Positions 1 to 5,912 of a stretch of DNA of 11,434 nucleotides are shown here, in pieces. Origin of the DNA: Methanospirillum hungatei (GTDB lineage: Archaea > Halobacteriota > Methanomicrobia > Methanomicrobiales > Methanospirillaceae); contig NZ_JAIWNS010000170.1 of assembly GCF_020216685.1 (NCBI RefSeq), positions 1-11,434 on the forward strand, written 5' to 3'. The position numbers and the translations under genes are program-made. Numbering within the stretch: the first letter of the stretch is position 1; each line of letters opens with the position of its first letter. The notes below the pieces were generated by a model, which saw only the letters and a list, made by a program, of their open reading frames with translations, was not told where the DNA came from and ran no database searches.

Positions 1-521
1 GGAATGGTATATACCTGTTCCTTTGCTTTTGGTTCCTTTTTCGGGATGGTAAGTTCTAATACTCCATCCTTCATAGAACCTTCAGCCTTCTCTGCCTTGA
101 CTTCTTCAGGGAAATGTACTTGCCGTTTCCAGGTTGAATAATACCGTTCGCGATGGAGATAATTCTTCTCTGATTTTTCGTTGAATGATTCTTTCTGGGC
201 CTTCAGGATCAATGAATCGCCGGTAATCTGGACTTCCACATCATCCTTTGTCATACCTGGTAATTCGACCTGAAGTTTATAGTGATCCCCTTCATCGATG
301 AGATCGAGGGGGGCATAATGTTCTCTTCCAAATTCCGCCATATCTTTGGTGAGATAGTCGAATGGGAAATATGGCCGCATCAGGTTATCGAAGGACCTTC
401 GAAAATCTTCGAATATGGAATCGAAGTCATCAATAAATCCTGACCGGTGCTCCCTCAAGGCACGGGTTTGTGGTGATGAGGGAGTAATTTCTGTTCCTTT
501 TTGTTTTTTAAAGAGGCTCAT
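1..521 (-). CDS. hsp20: Hsp20 / alpha-crystallin family small heat-shock protein (C-terminus cut by the window edge)
   Basis: ATP-independent holdase chaperone of the small heat-shock family, which binds unfolding proteins in the cytoplasm as large oligomers. Reading down from the ATG at 521-519 gives 173 residues before the window ends. Residues 1-65 are a charged N-terminal arm with the aromatic/Arg-rich segment FEDFRRSFDNLMRPYFPF. Residues about 69-161 form the alpha-crystallin domain: YKLQVELPGM, then DDVEVQITGDSLILKA, and the diagnostic GSMKDGVLELTIPK near residues 148-161. The last residues are VYTI plus a partial CC (Pro) codon, so the C-terminal tail, possibly with an I-x-V type motif, lies just outside. 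The start is fixed by GGAGG at 534-530. Only 28 bp separate it from the stop of the upstream psiE-like gene, so co-transcription is possible, but a good TATA element lies inside the end of that gene. Family assignment is very secure; the client is unknown. Confidence 0.95.
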   Translation of the reverse strand, partial: MSLFKKQKGTEITPSSPQTRALREHRSGFIDDFDSIFEDFRRSFDNLMRPYFPFDYLTKDMAEFGREHYAPLDLIDEGDHYKLQVELPGMTKDDVEVQITGDSLILKAQKESFNEKSEKNYLHRERYYSTWKRQVHFPEEVKAEKAEGSMKDGVLELTIPKKEPKAKEQVYTI

Positions 522-549
522 AATCGTTCCCTCCTTTACACACTTCAAG

Positions 550-1056
550 TTAGTCTTCAATAGTATTTATAGTTTTCTCTCTTCGTTTGGAAAAGTTTTC
601 CAATGATCCCCTGAACTCCTCAAGAAAGGATCCCCGGTCAAAAACCTCAACTTCCTCCTTTCTTACAGCACCATATCGTAATAACAGGAGAAGTGAAAAA
701 AACAATACTGAAACAGTGAGTATAGTAAGAGGATTAATCTCAAGAATTCCATGAAGGATTATCTCACGCAGTATGGACACGATTCCTACTTCTATCATGA
801 TATCAACTGCAATACGGTGCTCTCTGATATAGATGATAAGGAGGCGGTAAATTTCTACAAGGACCAGAATATAGATCAATTCTGATGCAACATACTGAAA
901 TTCAAATGGTTGTGCCAGGGTGAAGTACATAGACAAAAGTGTCTTCACCATGAGAGCGAATAGTAATCCACACGTACCGATTACAATGATATCCTGAATA
1001 TTTTCAAGCAATCGTCTGAAAAGATCATGAATTTTATTGTATGAAATACTGGGCAT
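550..1056 (-). CDS. PsiE-like (phosphate-starvation-inducible PsiE family) four-helix membrane protein
   Basis: Small integral membrane protein of 168 residues. Four hydrophobic segments are visible at about residues 21-46, 57-78, 84-103 and 108-127, followed by a charged cytoplasmic tail of about 40 residues (VRKEEVEVFD ... KRREKTINTIED). The central run ELIYILVLVEIYRLLIIYI followed by REHRIAVDIMIEVGIVSILRE, with acidic and basic residues buried between helices, is characteristic of PsiE-like proteins (the PsiE/DUF2975-like group). The biochemical function of that family is not established, and in archaea a phosphate link is only by name. I chose the ATG at 1056 over an in-frame GTG at 1065: GAGGTG at 1068-1063 is a good ribosome binding site six bases before the ATG, and the GTG lies inside it. 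It sits upstream of hsp20 on the same strand and divergent from moxR, so a stress-related role is plausible but inferred. Confidence 0.8.
   Translation of the reverse strand: MPSISYNKIHDLFRRLLENIQDIIVIGTCGLLFALMVKTLLSMYFTLAQPFEFQYVASELIYILVLVEIYRLLIIYIREHRIAVDIMIEVGIVSILREIILHGILEINPLTILTVSVLFFSLLLLLRYGAVRKEEVEVFDRGSFLEEFRGSLENFSKRREKTINTIED
564..572 (-). promoter_or_regulatory. Candidate TATA box for hsp20 inside the 3' end of the psiE-like gene
   Basis: On the minus strand the sequence reads AGAGAAAACTATAAATACT. CTATAAATA occupies 572-564 and is preceded by a purine-rich AGAGAAAA that resembles a TFB recognition element. A start of transcription about 25-28 bases downstream would fall near 541-543, leaving a leader of about 20 bases that contains the GGAGG at 534-530. 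The geometry fits an independent hsp20 promoter. The bases also encode the last residues of the upstream protein (KTINTIED), so AT-richness alone could mimic a TATA box. Confidence 0.5.
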
Positions 1057-1200
1057 ACAATTCACCTCAGATCTCGTTCCATATTTTATCCTTATGTACT
1101 ACATATTTATCCTTTTGTAAGGCAACCTTTACTTTGCATCGTACGCCTCCTGACAATCAAAGACAAATAGGTCCGGATTATTCTTCAGGAGTTCAATTCC
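1057..1200. promoter_or_regulatory. Divergent promoter region between psiE-like/hsp20 and the moxR operon
   Basis: Non-coding 144 bp between two divergent starts. On the minus strand GGATAAATATG (1112-1102) is a plausible TATA element: transcription would begin near 1079, just before the GAGGTG ribosome binding site of the psiE-like gene. A sister copy, GGATAAAATATGG, lies at 1091-1079. Read on the plus strand, the same AT-rich blocks (ATATTTTAT at 1081-1089 and CATATTTAT at 1102-1110) could serve the moxR operon, with a start near 1115-1135 and a leader of roughly 65-85 bases. AGGAG at 1187-1191 is the moxR ribosome binding site, nine bases before its ATG. Element choice is inferred from spacing only. 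Confidence 0.5.
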
Positions 1201-2187
1201 ATGAACGCAGAAATTCAGTCACTTACAAATCAGGCAAAAGAGTGTGCGGATCTCTTAATCCCTCTGGAACATGAGATCTGTCAGGTTATCGCCGGTCAGA
1301 AAAACATCCTTGAACGACTCATCATCGCATTGATCGCAGATGGGCATGTTCTTTTGGAAGGTGTTCCTGGTATTGCAAAGACACTGATGATAAAAACGCT
1401 TGCACAGTGTATTGACACCGGTTTTTGCCGGATACAATTCACTCCAGACCTCCTTCCCGCCGATATCACCGGAACGAAGATTTACAACCAGCAGGATTGT
1501 ACATTCAAAACCGTAAAGGGTCCGGTATTTACTCAGTTTCTTCTTGCAGATGAGATAAACCGTGCCCCGCCCAAGGTCCAGTCAGCACTTCTTGAAGCCA
1601 TGCAGGAACGGCAGGTTACCATCCAGGGTGAGACGTATGCTCTTCCAGACCCCTTCTTTGTCCTTGCGACAGAAAACCCGATCGAACATGAAGGAACGTA
1701 TCCGCTTCCTGAAGCACAGATGGATCGGTTCATGTTCAAGGTTCTGATGAGTTATCCGTCAAAATCAGAGGAACTCCTCATTCTGGATCGGTTTACAGAA
1801 GGAGTCAGTTATCAGCCAAAACCGGTCATCTCCTCTTCAGATATCAAAAAAATCCAGAAAGTGGTCCCCTCTATCTATGCAGACCTTGAGATTAAGAAAT
1901 ATGTCACATCTCTTGTTGATGCGACCCGGAATCCGAAAGAATACCAGATCCCTCTTGCACCCTATATCCGGTATGGAGCATCGCCCCGTGCCTCCATATA
2001 TCTGATGCTGGGAGCAAAGGCACACGCACTCCTCCGGGGAAGAGGATTTGTCATTCCGGATGATGTAAAAGCAGTTGCTCATGATGTTCTCCGCCACCGG
2101 ATTCTGCTCTCCTATCTTGCAGAGGCAGAAGAGATAACGGTGGATTCAATCATCGATCAGATCATACGAACAGTCCCGGTCCCCTGA
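1201..2187 (+). CDS. moxR: MoxR-family AAA+ ATPase
   Basis: AAA+ ATPase of 328 residues, the usual length for MoxR. Visible motifs: Walker A GVPGIAKT at 54-61; the MoxR signature FTPDLLPADITG at 80-91; Walker B LLADEINRAPPKVQSALLEAM at 114-134; sensor 1 region LATENPIEHEGTYPLPEAQMDRF at 155-177, with R176 a likely arginine finger; and sensor 2 GASPRA at 259-264 in the C-terminal helical lid. All catalytic residues look intact. MoxR proteins act as chaperones that use ATP hydrolysis to remodel or load cofactors into partners, nearly always encoded next to VWA-domain proteins, as here. It is the first gene of the plus-strand chain, with AGGAG nine bases before the ATG, and ends 11 bp before the DUF58 gene. 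Cytoplasmic, expected to work as a hexamer on the membrane-facing VWA partners downstream. The substrate is unknown. Confidence 0.95.
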   Translation: MNAEIQSLTNQAKECADLLIPLEHEICQVIAGQKNILERLIIALIADGHVLLEGVPGIAKTLMIKTLAQCIDTGFCRIQFTPDLLPADITGTKIYNQQDCTFKTVKGPVFTQFLLADEINRAPPKVQSALLEAMQERQVTIQGETYALPDPFFVLATENPIEHEGTYPLPEAQMDRFMFKVLMSYPSKSEELLILDRFTEGVSYQPKPVISSSDIKKIQKVVPSIYADLEIKKYVTSLVDATRNPKEYQIPLAPYIRYGASPRASIYLMLGAKAHALLRGRGFVIPDDVKAVAHDVLRHRILLSYLAEAEEITVDSIIDQIIRTVPVP

Positions 2188-2198
2188 AGCGGTGAACT

Positions 2199-3086
2199 AT
2201 GCCGGATAATACCAGCTATTCGGATTTGATTCAGAATGTCAGGACAATTGATATCCTGACCAGGGCACGGGTTACCGGTCAGCAGGCCGGGGTTCATATC
2301 TCTCTTTTCAAGGGGCAGGGTGTTGAATTTTCCGATATCAGGGAGTATATTCCCGGTGATGATATCCGTGCCATTGACTGGAAGATAACTGCCCGGTATC
2401 AAATCCCCTATGTCAAGGAGTTTGTTGAAGAACGTGACCATACCATCTATCTGATTGCAGATATCTCCGGATCAGGAACCTTTGGTCATGTGGTCTCAAA
2501 ATTCAGCACTCTTGTCTCTGTTCTTGCAACCATAGCCTTATCGGCGGTTCATTATCATGACCGGGTAGGACTCATTCTGGTATCAGACAACGTTGAGAAG
2601 TTCATTCCTGCAAGAAGTGGCAGAAATCATGTTCTTCACCTCATTCAGTCGATAATTACTCATACATCGCAGGCCGGGGGTTCTGATCTCCGCCCGGCTC
2701 TGTCCATGATCGTGCAACGGGTACGCCGGATGTCAACCGTCATCCTCTTATCTGATTTCTTCACTCCTGACTGTTCAAAGGAGTTATCCATGGTGAAACG
2801 ACATCATGATCTCCTGGCGATCCGGATCTCCGATCCCCGTGAAGAAGAGCTTCCTGATGTCGGACTGATTGAACTTGAGGATGCCGAATCAGGGGAGCAG
2901 ATCCTTGTGGATACATCAGATCCTCTCGTTCGTGAGGAATACCACAAAGCGACGGCTCAGCATACCAAAGATATTTCTCTTATGATGAGAAAATACAGGA
3001 TTCCATTTGTTAATATCAGATCCGGTGACGAATATGTCCCAATCCTTGAGCATCTGATGATGGCCCGCCCGGGAGGAGAATTATGA
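2199..3086 (+). CDS. DUF58 domain protein (degenerate VWA-like MoxR partner)
   Basis: Soluble protein of 295 residues with the DUF58 hallmark: FSDIREYIPGDDIRAIDWK then TARYQIPYVKEFVEERD at about residues 44-80. A VWA-like core follows. The MIDAS-type DxSxS is retained as DISGS (D88, S90, S92), the loop with GGSDLRPAL (160-168) replaces the usual GGTN-type threonine loop, and LLSDFF (183-188) supplies the third, aspartate position. Metal binding is therefore possible but not certain. DUF58 proteins are regular companions of MoxR and are presumed adaptors or clients of the ATPase. Many bacterial members have N-terminal membrane helices, but this one has none, so it is probably a cytoplasmic adaptor. 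The ATG at 2199 follows GGTGA at 2191-2195. Its last codons overlap the next gene by ATGA, indicating translational coupling. Confidence 0.9.
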   Translation: MPDNTSYSDLIQNVRTIDILTRARVTGQQAGVHISLFKGQGVEFSDIREYIPGDDIRAIDWKITARYQIPYVKEFVEERDHTIYLIADISGSGTFGHVVSKFSTLVSVLATIALSAVHYHDRVGLILVSDNVEKFIPARSGRNHVLHLIQSIITHTSQAGGSDLRPALSMIVQRVRRMSTVILLSDFFTPDCSKELSMVKRHHDLLAIRISDPREEELPDVGLIELEDAESGEQILVDTSDPLVREEYHKATAQHTKDISLMMRKYRIPFVNIRSGDEYVPILEHLMMARPGGEL

Positions 3087-4033
3087 CCGGATTTTATCAT
3101 CCTGAGTGGCTGATTGCCCTGGTTCTTCTGCCCTGTCTCTATTATTACTATGATTATCAGACGAAACGAAAGAAACAGGAAGCAATCGTCTTTTCACACA
3201 TCGGGTTTTTAAAAAGTGCCCTTCATGGCAGTACACAATCTTCCCGGCCACGGACTCTTCTCCTGCTCCTTCTTGCCGCTATCGGATGTATTATCATCGG
3301 ACTTGCGGATCCTCACATCCCTCTGGAACAGACAAAAGAAGGGGTAAGTGTGGTTCTGGTTCTGGATGTATCGGGAAGCATGCAGGCAACCGATTATCAG
3401 CCGACCAGACTTGAATCTTCAAAGCGGTCAGCAGAGATTCTGTTAAGATCGCTTGATCCAAAAGATTACGCCGGGATAATTACATTTGAATCAGGTGCCA
3501 CCAGTGCAGCCTATCTCTCACCTGATAAGGATCGTGTAATCAGAAAACTGCAGGCAATCGAGCCAAAGGAGGGAGCGACAGCAATCGGGGACGGCCTGGC
3601 TCTCGGTATTGATATGGCTGAATCTCTGCCAAACCGTAAAAAGGTAGTTATTCTGTTGTCCGACGGAGTGAACAATGCCGGGGTCATCCATCCTGAACAG
3701 GCGGCAGGATTTGCACGGGAGAAGGGAATTCAGGTCTTCACTATTGGTATGGGTTCAGACAGTCCGGTCGTACTGGGATATGACTGGTTTGGAAATCCCC
3801 AGTATGCAACACTTGATGAAGCTATGCTCCAGCAGATAGCAGCATCTACGAATGGACAGTATTACAAATCAGTCGACGATAGGACCCTTTCAGAGATCTA
3901 TTCAAATCTGAATAAGGAGATCGTCCGTGAGAAAGAGGATACCAGTATCCGTGACTGGTTCTATATTGCTGCACTGATTCTGATTTCAGGAGAGATATTC
4001 CTGCGATACGGAAGGAGGAGGATTATTCAATGA
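3083..4033 (+). CDS. BatA-like membrane-anchored VWA domain protein
   Basis: Membrane protein of 316 residues. Two N-terminal hydrophobic helices (about 9-24 and 57-74) flank a short basic loop, then a VWA domain of about residues 88-285, then a C-terminal helix (about 291-308) ending in RYGRRR. The MIDAS site is complete: DVSGSM (D95, S97, S99), T166 in GATAIGDGL, and D194 in LLSDGVNN. It should bind a divalent metal and, through it, a protein ligand. This three-helix plan matches BatA of the Bacteroides aerotolerance (Bat) operon, where MoxR, DUF58 and Bat proteins are co-encoded. It overlaps the DUF58 gene by ATGA at 3083-3086 and the next gene by ATGA at 4030-4033. The aerotolerance label comes from Bacteroides; in a likely strict anaerobe the role may be envelope or protein-folding stress instead. 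Confidence 0.92.
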   Translation: MTGFYHPEWLIALVLLPCLYYYYDYQTKRKKQEAIVFSHIGFLKSALHGSTQSSRPRTLLLLLLAAIGCIIIGLADPHIPLEQTKEGVSVVLVLDVSGSMQATDYQPTRLESSKRSAEILLRSLDPKDYAGIITFESGATSAAYLSPDKDRVIRKLQAIEPKEGATAIGDGLALGIDMAESLPNRKKVVILLSDGVNNAGVIHPEQAAGFAREKGIQVFTIGMGSDSPVVLGYDWFGNPQYATLDEAMLQQIAASTNGQYYKSVDDRTLSEIYSNLNKEIVREKEDTSIRDWFYIAALILISGEIFLRYGRRRIIQ

Positions 4034-5643
4034 ATGCGAAGATATTCTTGTGGATTCTTACCGGATGTATCTTTATATCCGGATTTCATGCACTTGCTGA
4101 TGATATTTCGATGTCATCTGCACAATCTGAATATTATTATCAGGTTGGGACCGATGCACAGGTTCCTTTTACCATAGAGAGTTCATTTCCGAATACTCTG
4201 ATTGGAACGCTCCAGTACAGTCTTACTAGGCATCAGAATGACGGCGGTTTTTCCATATCACAGACCAGTACACAGTCACAGTCCTTTCCGGTAGCTCCGG
4301 GCAGATCAAATCATGGCCTGACTCTAACTTCAGAAACAGAAACCGATTATGATCTCTCTCTGCTTCTGTTGTATGAGGATAAGGGGAAGGATTATGCAGT
4401 GGTTCTTCCTCCATTGTCGGTTCATTTTGTCTCTGATCCCAAAAAATACAATCCACAGCAGAAGACTGTCCGTTCTTTAACATCTGAAGCGACAAAGACA
4501 CCCTCATCATCTTCACAGATGGATCCATTTACCCAGATGGAACAGGAGATGCAGCAGATGAGGCAGCAACAGCAGCAACTGATGCAGAGTTTCATGTCCC
4601 AGAGTATGTCCGGATCTTCACGGTCTTCATCCGCTGCACAGAATCCCTCGCAGGCTTTACAAAATAATCAGATGTCTTCCTCCGCGTCAGCATTACAGCA
4701 GCAGATGATGGAGGAGAGTCAGCAGAATGAGGAGAATAAACGAAAACTTGCAGATTCTCTTGAAAAGGATCCCCTCATCAGGCAGCAGGCATCAGATCTT
4801 CGAAAGGCCGGGTATAACCAGACTTCAGGGCGGATAGTCCCGACCGGACCAGACAAAGGAGAGGTGGCTGTCAGTTTTGAGAATGATGACGGTGAAAAGA
4901 TTTCTGTGACCGGAAAGGCAGAAGAGGGGAAGGTTTCATCGCTCACCGCTGAGAAGAGTGGAGAAATTCCTGTTCCTTTGGCTCTCAGCTCGAACAGTAC
5001 CTGGAATGATCTAAAAGACCAGTTGCATAATAGTTCGATGGTACCATCATCAGGATCGGTGACCAGGACTCCTGAAGAGACGACGATTAGACAAGAGTAT
5101 AAAAGTCCGGATGGGAGAAATGCAACTCTGTCTGCACGGATTGTAAATGAAACCGTGGAAGAAGTCACCCTGCAGCAGGATGACGCGTTTCCCCTTTTCT
5201 GGTTTATCGGAGTATTGCTCGTAATTCTTCTTGTTGTGCTCTGCGCCGGAGTTGCCTGGTGGTATCTCTCCACCCGTCCGGAGGAAAACCCATGCGAAGA
5301 ATGTGTGATTCCACCAAGAGACTACCATGAGATTGTGAATGAGATGCTGAGCGATGCAGAACGGGCCTATCAAGCAGGAGAGAAGAAAGAAGGGTATGGT
5401 ATGCTTGGTCAGGCTTTACGGACGTTTATTTCACATACGTATGGAAAAGGAGATGCCCTGACCAGTGAGGAGATTATATCCAGCTCCCCCGGACTGATTC
5501 TTCCGGAAAAGGAGAAGATAATTGAGATTTTAAAAAGGTCTTCTCTTGTTGAATATGCAAAAGAAGAACCACTGGATGAACAGTTCTTCGGATTTCTCTC
5601 ACAAGCTCATGATCTCGTCAAGTATCAGAAAGGTGAGGACTGA
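4030..5643 (+). CDS. BatD-position membrane protein with Q/M/S-rich linker and duplicated domain; function unknown
   Basis: A 537-residue protein not recognised beyond its operon position. Order of parts: signal peptide (1-23, hydrophobic core FLWILTGCIFISGF, likely cut after ALA); a predicted beta-rich extracytoplasmic domain (about 28-135); a low-complexity linker very rich in Gln, Met and Ser (about 160-235, with runs such as QQMRQQQQQLMQ); two related modules of about 55 residues (256-309 and 328-383); one transmembrane helix (388-413); then a cytoplasmic tail with a CEEC pair (C422, C425) and a helical domain (about 430-535; AERAYQAGEKKEGYGMLGQAL and LTSEEI). The one-helix topology with a large outer part and a small helical inner domain resembles BatD/DUF4129-type proteins, but I see no clear BatD oxygen-tolerance signature. 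Start set by ATGA overlap with the VWA gene. It probably links an outside sensor or scaffold to the MoxR-VWA machine. Confidence 0.85.
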   Translation: MNAKIFLWILTGCIFISGFHALADDISMSSAQSEYYYQVGTDAQVPFTIESSFPNTLIGTLQYSLTRHQNDGGFSISQTSTQSQSFPVAPGRSNHGLTLTSETETDYDLSLLLLYEDKGKDYAVVLPPLSVHFVSDPKKYNPQQKTVRSLTSEATKTPSSSSQMDPFTQMEQEMQQMRQQQQQLMQSFMSQSMSGSSRSSSAAQNPSQALQNNQMSSSASALQQQMMEESQQNEENKRKLADSLEKDPLIRQQASDLRKAGYNQTSGRIVPTGPDKGEVAVSFENDDGEKISVTGKAEEGKVSSLTAEKSGEIPVPLALSSNSTWNDLKDQLHNSSMVPSSGSVTRTPEETTIRQEYKSPDGRNATLSARIVNETVEEVTLQQDDAFPLFWFIGVLLVILLVVLCAGVAWWYLSTRPEENPCEECVIPPRDYHEIVNEMLSDAERAYQAGEKKEGYGMLGQALRTFISHTYGKGDALTSEEIISSSPGLILPEKEKIIEILKRSSLVEYAKEEPLDEQFFGFLSQAHDLVKYQKGED

Positions 5644-5691
5644 TTCCTGCCTGATCAAAGCATCCAAATATTTTCAGGGTTCAGGAATAGT

Positions 5692-5871
5692 ATGGGGATA
5701 TCACCCGGAGATGAAACGATATGCCAGGTCTGTGGGAAACCTGCAATCGGTCTTGAAATACTCGGATGTTGTAAGGTTGTGGTCTGTGAGGACCATGCCA
5801 GTTCCTTCCTCCGTAATCTCTCATCAGGAGAAAAACTGGAATCCGGAGCCTGTTATTATGTCAGGTATTGA
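5692..5871 (+). CDS. Small cysteine-rich (zinc-finger-like) protein, 59 aa, function unknown
   Basis: Short ORF that fills most of the gap between the BatD-position gene and the DUF2207 gene. The protein starts MGISPGDETICQVCGKPAIG and contains C11, C14, C26, C27, C32, H35 and C54. The spacing CxxC-x11-CC-x4-C-x2-H (VCEDHASSFL at the end) is what a treble-clef or B-box-like zinc finger would show. Seven metal-type ligands in 59 residues in one frame are very unlikely in a chance ORF. The ATG at 5692 has AGGA at 5683-5686 five bases upstream. Its stop (TGA 5869-5871) lies 41 bp before the DUF2207 ATG. No signal peptide or membrane helix, so cytoplasmic. It is in the same frame as the upstream gene, separated from that stop by 16 sense codons. 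An overlapping plus frame over 5546-5923 lacks such a pattern. Function not known; metal binding is inferred. Confidence 0.7.
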   Translation: MGISPGDETICQVCGKPAIGLEILGCCKVVVCEDHASSFLRNLSSGEKLESGACYYVRY

Positions 5872-5912
5872 TATCCGCAAACGAACCAGATACGCCTATT
5901 CAGAGGATCGCC

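Noticed and set aside
415..606. 63-codon plus-strand frame across the hsp20 start and psiE end
   Set aside because: Antisense to two well-supported genes and without any recognisable pattern.
1054..1065. GTG start at 1065 for the psiE-like gene
   Set aside because: The GTG is itself part of the GAGGTG ribosome binding site for the ATG three codons later.
4719..5273. 184-codon minus-strand open frame antisense to the BatD-position gene
   Set aside because: Ser/Thr/Phe-rich composition of a shadow frame, no start signal, and the plus-strand gene is clearly real.
5868..5912. TTG start for the DUF2207 gene, overlapping the mini-gene stop as TTGA
   Set aside because: TTG is rare, no ribosome binding site precedes it, and it adds 15 polar residues before the membrane helix; the ATG at 5913 has a proper GAGG.
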